Origin: Planifilum fimeticola
GTDB lineage: Bacteria > Bacillota > Bacilli > Thermoactinomycetales > DSM-44946
Direction: 5' to 3'
DNA: 64,000 bases
Assembly: GCF_003001905.1 (NCBI RefSeq)
Contig: NZ_PVNE01000019.1
Coordinates: 1 to 64,000 of the forward strand
Part shown: positions 8,622 to 18,968 of the stretch, piece after piece
How the letters are laid out: each line of letters starts with the position of its first letter
Numbering within the stretch: position 1 is the first letter of the stretch
The notes under the pieces: generated by a model
Told to the model about the DNA's origin: nothing
Seen by the model: only the letters and a program-made list of their open reading frames with translations
Database searches by the model: none
Program-made: the position numbers and the translations under genes

Positions 8622-9026
8622 AGGACTGAGGCTCCTCCCAACTATTACTGACTATCCTTCTCTCGCTTTCCCCTTTCGTTTCAAAGGCCCTTTTCATCTC
8701 TTCGTATTCCTGCTCAATCGCTATCCTTGAGTTTTTGGTACTAGGGTTCTAAATACTTTTTCAACCTCAAACTTCTTTACAACCTCGCCTATATCATTAA
8801 TTTTGTTAATCACCCTAAGTTACCATTTTTTGATCATATGTATTACCTTAATTCCAGAATGATTCCAATAGTATTAGATGTAAGAGGCGCATCCCCCTCT
8901 TTTATCTCTTGTCTTGATTGCAATTGGTTTCTGAAGTCAATAAAATTTTTGTAGCGAGCAATGATAATCCAGGACCAATGCTACGCACTAGGTAAAGACC
9001 CGTCTTTAGCATCACTTCTTTACAAT
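8622..9026. other. AT-rich spacer between flp and tadG-like gene
   Basis: About 400 AT-rich bases with no supportable gene. A 30-codon frame on the minus strand (GTG-initiated, reading INKINDIGEVVKKFEVEKV) could be a relic or a small ORF. A promoter for the tadG-tadE-secreted protein genes may lie here, but I see no clear consensus. Confidence 0.35.
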
Positions 9027-9064
9027 TTTCCGCAAAGGCAGTTGTTACGCTGCCTTTGCGGAAA
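9027..9064 (-). terminator. Strong terminator directly after flp
   Basis: TTTCCGCAAAGGCAG and CTGCCTTTGCGGAAA form a perfect 15-bp stem with an 8-nt loop, nine bases beyond the flp stop. Read-through would be limited, so flp should be expressed at a higher level than the tadG/tadE genes beyond it. Confidence 0.8.
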
Positions 9065-9072
9065 TCATTCAA

Positions 9073-9315
9073 TTATCCATCCTTTGGTGTCAGGGCTTTA
9101 TTAATCACTTCTTGAACTTTTTCCCTTAAGGTTTTAACGATTTCTCCATTTCCTTTCGACAAGGCCGTCGCCAACAGCCCGGCAACTGCAGCTCCAACTC
9201 CAATAATGATGACGTATTCGACCGTGGAGGAACCTTTTTTGTTGCTCAAAGAGCTTTTAAACTTTTCAGCGGCATCTTTGTAAGCAAGATACCCTTTCAC
9301 CATGAGTGATTTCAT
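9073..9315 (-). CDS. flp: Flp-type class IVb pilin
   Basis: An 80-residue prepilin. The ATG at 9315 has AAAGGAGG 7 nt upstream. A basic leader with NKKG is followed by SSTVEYVIIIGVGAAVAG, the Flp motif with Glu and Tyr at +5/+6 after the predicted cleavage glycine, then a hydrophobic helix and a short charged tail. The mature protein would be about 45 residues, as usual for Flp. It is the main pilus subunit, cleaved by the TadV peptidase at 14858-15322 and assembled by CpaF, TadB and TadC. It is flanked by a hairpin and an unusual SD sequence upstream and a strong terminator downstream. Confidence 0.93.
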   Translation of the reverse strand: MKSLMVKGYLAYKDAAEKFKSSLSNKKGSSTVEYVIIIGVGAAVAGLLATALSKGNGEIVKTLREKVQEVINKALTPKDG

Positions 9316-9380
9316 GATTATGCCTCCTTTCAAAAATATGTTGTTTTAAACAAGAGAGAACATCCTCTCGCTTCTGAGGC

Positions 9381-9392
9381 ATCACCTCCTTT
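9381..9392 (-). promoter_or_regulatory. Perfect extended Shine-Dalgarno without a properly spaced start
   Basis: On the minus strand this reads AAAGGAGGTGAT, complementary to the full anti-SD of 16S rRNA. It begins 5 bases after the tadC stop and about 65 bases before the flp ATG. The only nearby ATG is two bases away, too close for normal initiation. It may act as a STAB-SD-type mRNA stabiliser for flp or serve a short leader peptide. Confidence 0.4.
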
Positions 9393-9397
9393 AATAC

Positions 9398-10315
9398 TCA
9401 GTTCATGAACATCTTTAACGGACTGTCTTCTCCAAAAAAATACTTCAAAATTACCATCCCAAAAACCATCAGTACAATCGAAGGGGTAATGATGAGCCCC
9501 CCAACGACAGAAATTTTAGGGGCTGCTTTCCCGGCAATTTCTTTTGCCTGTTCGGAACGCATCCGCCGCATTTCATCCGCCTGTTGAGCAAAGGTCTGGG
9601 ATACCGGAGTCCCCAGGTTATGGGCTTGGATCAGGGATTGCACCAGAGCTTCCAATTCCGGTGAATCGGTCCGGCGCAACAAGGATCTATATGCCGTCTC
9701 CCGTTGAACCCCGAATTTGATTTCCTGGAGCAACCTTGCGATCTCTTCTTTCAGGGGTCCCTCGGAGGTTTCAACATAATATTCAAGAGCCGAATCCATC
9801 CCCATTCCCGACTGCAAGGTAATGCTCATCATGTCCAGGAAATCGGGAAGCTCGTACCTGATTTCCGACTGTCTCTTTTTGGCCAACCAGCGAATGGTCC
9901 ACATGGGCGCCATATATCCTCCGAAGGTCAAACCGAGGAGCATGACGGAAGCAAAAGGAAGGCCGAGTAGTGTATAAAAGAATGCAATCGAAAAACCAGC
10001 GAGAGCACCCAATACTTTGGCTCCCTGGAGGCGATCCACCGTAAGCCCGTAAGGGGTTCCCGCCTTGATTAGATCATCCTCCAATTCGACGGGATCGCTC
10101 AACAGCTCAATCCGCTTGCCGATGGGAGCAAGTTTATCCATCCATTCATGCCACTGATATTTTTCCGACTTGCCGGTATCTATTGCAGACGAACTGTAAA
10201 GATATTGATTGACGTATCGATCCACATTTTGTTGTTCCGTGCGATAGGTGATATAAGAGAGTCCGGCGAAAACCAGACAAATCAGTGAGCCTAATAAACT
10301 GAGATAAATGCCCAT
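9398..10315 (-). CDS. tadC: TadC, Flp pilus inner-membrane platform protein
   Basis: A 305-residue integral membrane protein of the GspF/TadC family. The N-terminal helix (1-22) is followed by paired hydrophobic segments (about 95-130) and a cytoplasmic T2SSF domain containing LPDFLDMMSITLQSGMGMDSAL, ending in a C-terminal helix near 275-295. With TadB it forms the platform that couples the CpaF ATPase to pilin insertion. AGGAGG precedes the ATG at 10315, 9 bases after the tadB stop, consistent with cotranscription. Confidence 0.92.
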   Translation of the reverse strand: MGIYLSLLGSLICLVFAGLSYITYRTEQQNVDRYVNQYLYSSSAIDTGKSEKYQWHEWMDKLAPIGKRIELLSDPVELEDDLIKAGTPYGLTVDRLQGAKVLGALAGFSIAFFYTLLGLPFASVMLLGLTFGGYMAPMWTIRWLAKKRQSEIRYELPDFLDMMSITLQSGMGMDSALEYYVETSEGPLKEEIARLLQEIKFGVQRETAYRSLLRRTDSPELEALVQSLIQAHNLGTPVSQTFAQQADEMRRMRSEQAKEIAGKAAPKISVVGGLIITPSIVLMVFGMVILKYFFGEDSPLKMFMN

Positions 10316-10324
10316 CGATTCCTC

Positions 10325-11257
10325 CTAAACACGGATGTTCGCGATTTTCCGGATGATCAGCAAACCGATAATCTGCATTGTAACAAAAATTGTCAATAAC
10401 AATATCCCCGGCAATGAAGTGAAAAGCTGTTGAAAACCACCAAATAATTTTCCAAGCATTAAAACAATCAGTATGGAAACCAAGGGCAAGGCATAAGCCG
10501 ACGCCTTCGCCTGGGAAATCGATGCTTGAATGGTTTTTTGGATAATCTTTCTCTCTTCCATCGTTCTGGCCATTTCACTCATCGCACTGGCCAAATCGCC
10601 ACCCGACCGTTTCTGAATGATGATGGCATTGACAAAAACCTGTAAGTCCTTCGTAGGTACCCTTTTAAGCAAATCCTTCAATGCCAATTCCACATTTCTT
10701 CCCAACTGAACTTCTCTGACCACGATTCCCAACTCGTCTTTTGCCGGAGCGGGCATTTCTCTGGCGGCCAGGTCCAGTCCCTGGGGAACGGACAAACCGG
10801 CACGGGCCGCACTGCTGAGAAGGCGACAAACTTCGGGAAGTTGCTCATCCAATTTCCTGGCGTATCCATGGCGTCGGGAGCGAAGGAACAAGCGGGAGCC
10901 CATGGGAACGATAAAGGTGGACAAACCGATGCTCAATAACCAGGAAAGACTCAGCATATAGTGGAGACCCGCTATCACAACCCCGAAAGCCAAAAGGAGC
11001 AAGGCCCCATATTCCGTGGGTTTTAAACTGATGCTTGCCCGCTCCAACTGCGGTTTCAACTTCTGCGCCCATTCGGTCTGGTCAAGGCGCTCCACCAAAG
11101 CATCGGACCAGCTTAACTCCTTCACTTGTTTCTCCGTCCACTTGCTAACCCGTTCATTGACCGCCCGACGCTCCGTTCGGACAATCCACAGATTGTAAGC
11201 CGCCATGATCCCACAAAAGGCCGCTCCGGCTGCGACGATCCCCTCCAGCCACATCAT
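10325..11257 (-). CDS. tadB: TadB, Flp pilus inner-membrane platform protein
   Basis: A 310-residue T2SSF-domain membrane protein. The start at 11257 overlaps the cpaF stop (ATGA), which is the usual coupling in tad operons; the longer frame inside cpaF is rejected. Hydrophobic segments lie at the N-terminus, around residues 80-115 and at the C-terminus. The cytoplasmic domain has LPEVCRLLSSAARAGLSVPQGL and FVNAIIIQKRSGGDLA, typical of TadB. It partners TadC in the pilus motor platform. Confidence 0.92.
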   Translation of the reverse strand: MMWLEGIVAAGAAFCGIMAAYNLWIVRTERRAVNERVSKWTEKQVKELSWSDALVERLDQTEWAQKLKPQLERASISLKPTEYGALLLLAFGVVIAGLHYMLSLSWLLSIGLSTFIVPMGSRLFLRSRRHGYARKLDEQLPEVCRLLSSAARAGLSVPQGLDLAAREMPAPAKDELGIVVREVQLGRNVELALKDLLKRVPTKDLQVFVNAIIIQKRSGGDLASAMSEMARTMEERKIIQKTIQASISQAKASAYALPLVSILIVLMLGKLFGGFQQLFTSLPGILLLTIFVTMQIIGLLIIRKIANIRV

Positions 11258-12630
11258 TCCCGCTCCCCTTTCACGCGAAAGATGGCCGGATCCACAGGAA
11301 CCCCGTATGCCTTGAGACGACCGAGGCATTTCGGTATAGCACCGGTCGGGGAAAAATATCCATGAACAGTCCCCTTTTCATCGACATTTGTCTGGATAAA
11401 TTTGAAAATCTCCACCATCTTGTAGCGGCCGTCCTCTTCCTTCTGCATTTCGGCGATGGACAGCATTTTGCGCTGACCGTCGGGAAGACGACCGATTTGG
11501 ATGATAAAGTCGATCGCACCCACCAGGTATTCCCGAATGATCGCGGAGGGGAGCTCGGCACCGGACATCATCACCATGGCCTCGAGACGGCGCATCGCAT
11601 CATCGGGGGAGTTGGCGTGAACCGTGGTCAAGGAGCCTTCGTGACCGGTGTTCATGGCCTGGAGCATGTCAAAGGCTTCGGCACCCCGCACCTCCCCGAC
11701 GATGATCCGGTCAGGACGCATCCGCAAAGCATTCCGCACAAGCTGGCGGATGGTAACTTCCCCTTTTCCCTCCACGTTGGGCGGACGCGCTTCCATGCCT
11801 GCGACGTGACCGTGGGGGATGCGAAGCTCGGCCATATCCTCGATGGTGACAATCCGTTCATGCTCCGGAATAAAACAAGCCAAGGCGTTGAGCAATGTGG
11901 TTTTCCCGCTTCCCGTACCCCCTGAAATAATCAGGTTCAGTTTCGCTTTCACCAAGCTGGTCAGAAATTTGGCCATATCAGGGGTAAGGCTGCCGAATCC
12001 CACCAAATCATCCAGATGGATCGGTTCTTTACGAAACTTCCGGATGGAAAGGAGGGAGCCCTTCAGACTGATCGGCGGAATGACGGCGTTCACGCGGCTC
12101 CCGTCGGGGAGACGGGCGTCCACCATCGGCGAGCTGACGTCGATCCGGCGTCCGATCGGGGCAACAATCCGGTCGATCACATGGCGCAACGCCTCTTCGT
12201 CCCGGAACTGAATGTCCGTCTTGTGCAACCGACCCTTCTTTTCGTAATACACCTCATAGGGACCGTTGACGACAATCTCGGTGATCTCATCGTCCTCCAG
12301 CAGGGGTTCCAAGGGACCGTAACCGACGGATTCGTCAATGATTCGAGTAATCAACCGGTCCCGTTCATGCCGGGGAATAACAACTTGTTCTTCCGCCAGA
12401 TAGCGCCCAATCAACCGGTCCAGAGTTACCCGCAGCTCCGCAGAAGGCATCTGCGTCAACTTTTCCAGATCTGTCTCCCGAAGCAAACGGGCCTTAAAAT
12501 GATTGGCAAGCTGTTCAATCCGGGAATCATTCGGCGAAGCGGCACGCCGGGCGGGACGTTGGGAGACGGAACGGCTTTTTATTGGATTGGGCTTATTGGC
12601 CCGTGAAAGATCTCGATTAAAGAGCGACAT
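11254..12630 (-). CDS. cpaF: CpaF/TadA secretion ATPase
   Basis: A 458-residue hexameric VirB11/GspE-type ATPase that powers Flp pilus assembly at the cytoplasmic face. An N-terminal domain with [21 protein letters not shown] is followed by Walker [10 protein letters not shown] (237-245), the Asp box IEDMAEL, a Walker B region [12 protein letters not shown], and a His box [14 protein letters not shown]. All motor motifs are intact. GAGGGAGG precedes the ATG at 12630. Its stop overlaps the tadB start. Confidence 0.95.
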   Translation of the reverse strand: MSLFNRDLSRANKPNPIKSRSVSQRPARRAASPNDSRIEQLANHFKARLLRETDLEKLTQMPSAELRVTLDRLIGRYLAEEQVVIPRHERDRLITRIIDESVGYGPLEPLLEDDEITEIVVNGPYEVYYEKKGRLHKTDIQFRDEEALRHVIDRIVAPIGRRIDVSSPMVDARLPDGSRVNAVIPPISLKGSLLSIRKFRKEPIHLDDLVGFGSLTPDMAKFLTSLVKAKLNLIISGGTGSGKTTLLNALACFIPEHERIVTIEDMAELRIPHGHVAGMEARPPNVEGKGEVTIRQLVRNALRMRPDRIIVGEVRGAEAFDMLQAMNTGHEGSLTTVHANSPDDAMRRLEAMVMMSGAELPSAIIREYLVGAIDFIIQIGRLPDGQRKMLSIAEMQKEEDGRYKMVEIFKFIQTNVDEKGTVHGYFSPTGAIPKCLGRLKAYGVPVDPAIFRVKGERE

Positions 12631-12728
12631 AACAGTTCCTCCCTCTGGTTGGAAGAAGGTCGGTGACGCCTATTTCGTCTTCCACTTCGCGGCACGTGAA
12701 TGCATAGACAGTTTATGCGGAATTACAA

Positions 12729-13907
12729 TTACGAAGCCGACTTTCCTGATTGCTGCGCCAGGAGAAACCGGGCCAGCTTCTGCACATCCCGAACAAAGGG
12801 GGACAATCCCCGTTCCCTGCGGGATTTCCGCAAGGGATTTCCCCGGTTGATCGCCTGCATAATCCGCTTTGTGTCCTCCTGAAAACGACCAACCACCGGA
12901 TAACCAAAATGATGTTGCACGTCCTTCACATCCAGTTCCGAATCCTTGCTATACCGATTGAGCAAAACTTCCAAACGGTCGGTGGGGTCGATATTCACCT
13001 TGGCATACAAGTCCAATACCCGTGAAAATATGCGGAAGGAGGGAGCATCCGGTGTCATCACGTAGAAGATCCGGTCCGCCTCCTCCAAAGCCGCACAGGA
13101 AATCGGTGTCATCTCCGTCGGCAAGTCAACCAGAATATAGTCGTAATAGAGGCGTGCGGCACGGAGCAAGCGCTCCACGTGTTCCTCCCCGATCTGTTCA
13201 CCGATTTCCGCATCGGCGGGGCTCACCAGAACCTCTACCTGGGAATGGGGTTCCACCACGGTGACGCTGCGGATATGGTTGTCGTTCAGCTCCTGCAACA
13301 CGGGAGTCAGGTCATAGAGGTTGCGGTCCCCCTCCACCCCCATGTAAGTTTCCAAACCCCCGTATTGAAGGTTGAGATCCACCAGAAGCACCCCGGCGGT
13401 GGACTCCAGCATCAGGGTCTGTGCCAAGGTAGAGGCCAACAGGCTTCGTCCACAGCCCCCTTTTCCACTGGTGAAGGTGATGACTTGGCCCCGACCCCAG
13501 GTAAAGGTAGCTGCGGTCTCCTTATTCCCCCCACTTGCCTGCCAAGCCTTCAAGGCGCGATTCAGCACATCTTCCAGAGCGTTGATCTCCTCCGGCAAAA
13601 AGAGAATGTCAAAGGCACCGGCACGGTTGACGTCCCGTGTGAGAATCGGGTCCCTGCGCTCGGCGAGATAGACGATGAGAACATCGGAGACTTCCCGTTT
13701 AATAAGAGGAAGTAGTGATATGCCCGATCCGTCTTTCCGTTCGTGGAGCAGGACGATATCGGGTTGCAAGCGGGCGATCTCCCGCCGGACCTCTTCGGGA
13801 TGAATATGTAAATATTGCGGAAACATTCCAGTCACTCGGGAGGCGATATCCTCCGCCTGACCCGGATCCTCGCTCACGAGAAGCAGTTTAACATCGTCAT
13901 TCACCAT
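12729..13907 (-). CDS. cpaE: CpaE/TadZ-like ParA-family ATPase, Walker A variant
   Basis: A 392-residue protein with an atypical receiver-like N-terminal domain (1-125) and a MinD/ParA-type domain (140-380), the arrangement of CpaE/TadZ, which places Tad pili in the cell. The deviant Walker A reads SGKGGCGRSLL: the signature Lys149 is kept, but the second lysine of the usual GKGGxGKT is Arg154. Walker A' VLLVDLNLQYG and VDLPTEMTP are present. The arginine may weaken hydrolysis. It lies 98 bases upstream of cpaF. GGGAGG precedes its ATG. Confidence 0.88.
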   Translation of the reverse strand: MVNDDVKLLLVSEDPGQAEDIASRVTGMFPQYLHIHPEEVRREIARLQPDIVLLHERKDGSGISLLPLIKREVSDVLIVYLAERRDPILTRDVNRAGAFDILFLPEEINALEDVLNRALKAWQASGGNKETAATFTWGRGQVITFTSGKGGCGRSLLASTLAQTLMLESTAGVLLVDLNLQYGGLETYMGVEGDRNLYDLTPVLQELNDNHIRSVTVVEPHSQVEVLVSPADAEIGEQIGEEHVERLLRAARLYYDYILVDLPTEMTPISCAALEEADRIFYVMTPDAPSFRIFSRVLDLYAKVNIDPTDRLEVLLNRYSKDSELDVKDVQHHFGYPVVGRFQEDTKRIMQAINRGNPLRKSRRERGLSPFVRDVQKLARFLLAQQSGKSAS

Positions 13908-13988
13908 TCGGTCCTCCCATAATCTGCTTTGTCTATTTAATCACGAACCATCCTTCTGCGGAATATAAAGAATCACAAACTCTATCTT

Positions 13989-14681
13989 TTACGGCTGAAC
14001 CCCTGCAGTTGAACTTTTCCCTTCCGTTTGCGAGGAACGTTGCTCCGTCGGGGCCTTCAAGATGCGAACCGATTGCGCAAAGTTCTGAGCATCGATAAAT
14101 TTCCTTGCCTCATCCAATGACATTTCCAACCACACACCGGTAAATTTATCTTTGGAAGAGGGCAGAACGGAAGCGACCAACACATCCTTCATAAAGACGC
14201 TGGTTCTTTTTTCACCTGCGGGAATATCATTTTCGTTCCAGGAAACAATGATATCCACCCGATCGTTGGCTTCCAGCGCTTGATCGAAGGCCACCCGGTT
14301 CGAGGATGGAACCTGGACCAAGCGACGATCGCCCGTGGTGTAATCATCCGCCGGCTTCAGCAGATTGTACGTCAACACATCTCCCTCTTTCAGGGGAGCC
14401 ACAGCCACAAATTTATCGATCGAACCATAGTTGCCGATCTTTTTTAGATCAGTCACTACGGACTGCTCTACATACTTCGCCGGAATCTCCTTTGCCTCAA
14501 AATCGCCAGCGGACAGCGGTTGCCGAGATCCGATGTCCTTCTTCGCAACATAAACCGTCACAAAATTCCCCAGTTGGGCTTCGACTTCTCCCACCCGTTG
14601 AATAAAAAGAATTCCCGCGAAGGCAGCCAATACAAGCGCAATAACCGTAAAAATAATGGCTCTTCTTCTGGCGTCATTCAT
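13989..14681 (-). CDS. cpaB: CpaB/RcpC-type Flp pilus assembly protein
   Basis: A 230-residue protein with an N-terminal membrane helix (about 9-28) and an SAF domain (about 40-100: VYVAKKDIGSRQPLSAGDFE, LKEGDVLTYNLL), then the RcpC region (VQVPSSNRVAFDQALEANDRVDII). In Gram-negative Tad systems CpaB works with the secretin; Gram-positive systems keep CpaB without an outer membrane. Here it heads the run cpaB-cpaE-cpaF-tadB-tadC-flp and has its own sigma-A-like promoter. A GCAGGA ribosome site is present. Confidence 0.9.
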   Translation of the reverse strand: MNDARRRAIIFTVIALVLAAFAGILFIQRVGEVEAQLGNFVTVYVAKKDIGSRQPLSAGDFEAKEIPAKYVEQSVVTDLKKIGNYGSIDKFVAVAPLKEGDVLTYNLLKPADDYTTGDRRLVQVPSSNRVAFDQALEANDRVDIIVSWNENDIPAGEKRTSVFMKDVLVASVLPSSKDKFTGVWLEMSLDEARKFIDAQNFAQSVRILKAPTEQRSSQTEGKSSTAGVQP

Positions 14682-14780
14682 CTTTGGTCCTGCTCAATCC
14701 CTTCATTTAGTTTATTTAAATTGTAAAGTATATGGGGGGATTCGGGATTATTCTATTTCACAATTCTCTCTTCGTTTGAC

Positions 14781-14810
14781 ATTATATCTTCATATCTGTC
14801 AAACTGGCAA
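14781..14810 (-). promoter_or_regulatory. Sigma-A-type promoter with inverted repeat upstream of cpaB
   Basis: On the minus strand TTGCCA (14805-14810) and TATAAT (14781-14786) are 18 bases apart. An inverted repeat TTTGACA/TGTCAAA (14775-14781 and 14797-14803) lies over the promoter core and could be an operator. Confidence 0.6.
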
Positions 14811-14857
14811 TAGTTTCTACAGGAATATCTTCCCGTTTGCTCCACAATTTCCGGAGA

Positions 14858-15322
14858 CTAATTCCACCCCACCAATCCGTAGGAAAGGATCACTCCGGCC
14901 AGGATGTAGGGGGCAAAGGGAATGCCGGTTTGTCCGTTTATCCGCTCTCGGCGCAACAGCTTTCGCGCCAGGATGAAAAAGGCGGCCAGCAGATGCGAAA
15001 GGACAAAAACCAACAGAAATTTCTCAAAGCCGAGGGCCAGACCGATCAAGCCGAATACCTTGATATCACCCCCTCCGATGGCCTTTCCGCCGGTCACCAC
15101 CGCCACGGTGGCCAGGGCAAAGGTGACACCCAGGCCGGTGAGAAGATAATCCCACCAGGGTTCTTCCCGAAAAAAGAAGCGGACGGCCAACACCGCCCCC
15201 AGACCGACCAGCACGAACCGGTCATAGATCAACCGTTCGCGCAGATCGGTGATCGTCGCAAAAATCAAAACGATGATCAGGATGATGAAAACGATATGTT
15301 CAGCAATGTGCACACCGGTCAT
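14858..15322 (-). CDS. TadV/CpaA prepilin peptidase (A24 family)
   Basis: A 154-residue polytopic aspartic protease. The first catalytic Asp lies in ATITDLRERLIYDRFV and the second in GGGDIKVFGLIGLALG, the GxGD motif of A24 peptidases. About five or six membrane segments fit the short TadV/CpaA form without the N-methylase domain. It cleaves prepilins Flp, TadE and TadG. AAAAGG lies right before the ATG at 15322, a tight spacing. It is separated from cpaB by 176 bases holding the cpaB promoter. Confidence 0.9.
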   Translation of the reverse strand: MTGVHIAEHIVFIILIIVLIFATITDLRERLIYDRFVLVGLGAVLAVRFFFREEPWWDYLLTGLGVTFALATVAVVTGGKAIGGGDIKVFGLIGLALGFEKFLLVFVLSHLLAAFFILARKLLRRERINGQTGIPFAPYILAGVILSYGLVGWN

Positions 15323-15364
15323 CCTTTTGTGTCAGGACATGGTAAATCCATTCGTTATGCAATT

Positions 15365-15393
15365 ATTATAGACTTTACTAGCCGGAGGAACAA
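15365..15393 (-). promoter_or_regulatory. Sigma-A-type promoter for the prepilin peptidase gene
   Basis: TTGTTC (15388-15393) and TATAAT (15365-15370) are separated by 17 bases on the minus strand, about 43 bases upstream of the start codon. Confidence 0.6.
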
Positions 15394-15474
15394 GACAGAA
15401 TAAGGAAGTCAACAAAAAATATGCATATATGACTAGGTTCGATCCTTCTGACGATTGCTTTATTCAAAGGAAAA

Positions 15475-15514
15475 GGGGAGGTCACCACATCAAGGCTTGC
15501 GTGGTGCCGCCCCC
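15475..15514 (-). terminator. Terminator after the DUF4234 gene
   Basis: A long hairpin (GGGG..GTCACCAC against GTGGTG..CCCC) lies 44 bases beyond the 15558-16010 gene and is followed on the minus strand by TTTTCC. Confidence 0.65.
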
Positions 15515-15557
15515 TTCTGTTCTCGTTCCCATCGGCCAATCAACGATTTGAACTCCT

Positions 15558-16010
15558 TCAAAGATGTCGGTTGATCCGGTACTGAAGGTACCAGGGGCCA
15601 AAAAGAAGCGTCCAAATCCACGAAAGCTGCTCACCGAGGTGGTCAATCAGTCTTCTCCTCGTCCGGAAAGCCAAAAAGATGAGCGCAAGGCCTCCCACAA
15701 AAGTAATCAGTCGGTCCAGGCTATCATAAAATTCGAGCATCGATTCACTCATGAACCCGGAAAAAAGGAACAAAACGGCGGATAGAATGTATAGGACCAG
15801 TACAAGGCGGGAGTGAAACTTGGGAAGTTCTTTTTCCGACCGCAACTGATGGATCGCCTTCTCCCGGCTCAGGAACCAATAGGGAAGATAGATTCCCAGC
15901 GAAATGATGGACATGAACACCATGAACAGCACCGATGTCCTTTTGAAACCCAAACGATCGAGGCCATCCCGTTGCTGTCCTTCCACGTTGGCGTCTTGAA
16001 CCGTTTCCAT
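15558..16010 (-). CDS. DUF4234-like membrane protein
   Basis: A 150-residue protein with three hydrophobic segments. The region KRTSVLFMVFMSIISLGIYL followed by PYWF matches the DUF4234 pattern of a helix ending in SLGIYxxYWF. The start at 16010 is chosen for the upstream GGGGAGG (10 nt); the longer frame adds an unlikely N-terminus. It stands alone between lysS and the tad locus, with its own terminator. Function unknown. Confidence 0.65.
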   Translation of the reverse strand: METVQDANVEGQQRDGLDRLGFKRTSVLFMVFMSIISLGIYLPYWFLSREKAIHQLRSEKELPKFHSRLVLVLYILSAVLFLFSGFMSESMLEFYDSLDRLITFVGGLALIFLAFRTRRRLIDHLGEQLSWIWTLLFGPWYLQYRINRHL

Positions 16011-16148
16011 GTATTCGATACCTCCCCTGTTTATTGAAATTCTCCTCATTAGGTTAGATGGAATTTGTTGAACTGTCAATATATTTTTAAACAGCCACTC
16101 GATTTGAGCTGCGGAATTCATCGAAGCCATGCACAGGCTTTCACCGAC

Positions 16149-16189
16149 AAAAAAAGCGCCCCCCAAAAATACGGGGGAACGCCTTTTTT
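16149..16189 (-). terminator. lysS terminator
   Basis: AAAAAAGGCGTTCCCCC pairs with GGGGGGCGCTTTTTTT across a short loop, giving an intrinsic terminator 25 bases past the lysS stop. Confidence 0.85.
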
Positions 16190-16213
16190 CCGCTTCTTGA
16201 CATCGCCCTCGGC

Positions 16214-17773
<1,560 letters not shown>

Positions 17774-17882
17774 TTATGGACCAAACGGGACGACCCTCAA
17801 ACAGAAAAAACGGCCGAGAGCCGTCTCCGCCGGGTTTCGCGCCTCAAGAAGCCGTTTTCGGCTTCCGGAAAGAAAAACGCCG

Positions 17883-17912
17883 GGCGGGACGAACCGCTGG
17901 AGTCATCCCGCC
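17883..17912 (-). terminator. Hairpin overlapping the dusB stop codon
   Basis: GGCGGGA and TCCCGCC pair across the dusB stop, followed on the minus strand by CGGCGTTTTTC. It may reduce read-through from dusB into lysS. Confidence 0.5.
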
Positions 17913-18919
17913 TTTTTCGCCGAATTCCCGGACCGTTCCTCTTCCAGCTGCTCCACGAATTCCCACAGGACCCGGGCCATGCCCTCCCGGGTGGTTTGCT
18001 CGTTGACGCGGTCCTTCACCCGGGCGGCGCCCCGCAGCCCCTTCAGATACCAGGAGGCGTGCTTCCGCATCTCCCGGACGGCCACTTCCTCGCCGCGCAG
18101 GGCGATGAGCCGGTCCATATGAAGCAGCGCGATCTCCACCTTTTCCCGGGGGGTGGGCTCGGGAAGGAGTTCACCGGTCTCCAGATAATGAACGGTGCGG
18201 TACAACATCCAGGGATTCCCCAGGGCCCCGCGTCCGATCATGACGCCGTCGCAGCCGGTCTGCTCCAGCATCCGTTTCGCATCCTCGGGGGTGAAGACAT
18301 CCCCGTTGCCGATCACCGGGATGTCCACGGCCTCCTTCACCTGGCGGATGATGTCCCAGTTGGCCTTTCCGGTGTACATCTGCTTCCGGGTGCGGCCGTG
18401 CACAGCTACCGCCTTCCCCCCGGCCCGCTGGACGGCCAGGGCGTTCTCCACGGCGTAGATGTGTTCCTCATCCCAGCCGATCCGCATCTTGACGGTGACC
18501 GGCTTTTCCACCGCGTCGACGACGGCGGCCACCAGCTCTTCGATCTTCTTCGGATCCAGCAGCCAGCGGGCGCCGGCGTCGCATTTGGTCACCTTGGGCA
18601 CCGGGCAGCCCATGTTGATGTCGATGATGTCCGCATTGGTCTGCCGGTCCACGATCTTGGCCGCTTCCACCAGGCTCTTTTTGTCCCCGCCGAAGATCTG
18701 CAGGCTGAGGGGCTTTTCCCGCTCGTCCACGTACAGCATCTTCCGGGTCCGCTCATTGCCGTGCAGAATCGCCTTGTCGCTCACCATCTCGGCGCAGACC
18801 AAGCCGGTCCCGAATTCCTTGGCGATCAGGCGGAAGGCGGGGTTGCAGACGCCGGCCATCGGGGCCAGCACCACGTTGTTCTTCGTTTCCACCGGTCCGA
18901 TCTTCAGTTTCTTCATCAT
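17903..18919 (-). CDS. dusB: tRNA-dihydrouridine synthase DusB
   Basis: A 338-residue FMN-dependent enzyme that reduces uridines in tRNA. The TIM barrel begins [30 protein letters not shown] carries the catalytic Cys; [15 protein letters not shown] and [18 protein letters not shown] are family motifs, and the C-terminal helical tRNA-binding domain is present. Length is normal. AGGAGG precedes the tandem ATG ATG start. It lies between folK and lysS as in B. subtilis. Confidence 0.96.
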   Translation of the reverse strand: MMKKLKIGPVETKNNVVLAPMAGVCNPAFRLIAKEFGTGLVCAEMVSDKAILHGNERTRKMLYVDEREKPLSLQIFGGDKKSLVEAAKIVDRQTNADIIDINMGCPVPKVTKCDAGARWLLDPKKIEELVAAVVDAVEKPVTVKMRIGWDEEHIYAVENALAVQRAGGKAVAVHGRTRKQMYTGKANWDIIRQVKEAVDIPVIGNGDVFTPEDAKRMLEQTGCDGVMIGRGALGNPWMLYRTVHYLETGELLPEPTPREKVEIALLHMDRLIALRGEEVAVREMRKHASWYLKGLRGAARVKDRVNEQTTREGMARVLWEFVEQLEEERSGNSAKKAG

Positions 18920-18968
18920 GGCGCGCCATCCTCCTTTCTATACCGTATTCTTCATGCCGATCGATTTC

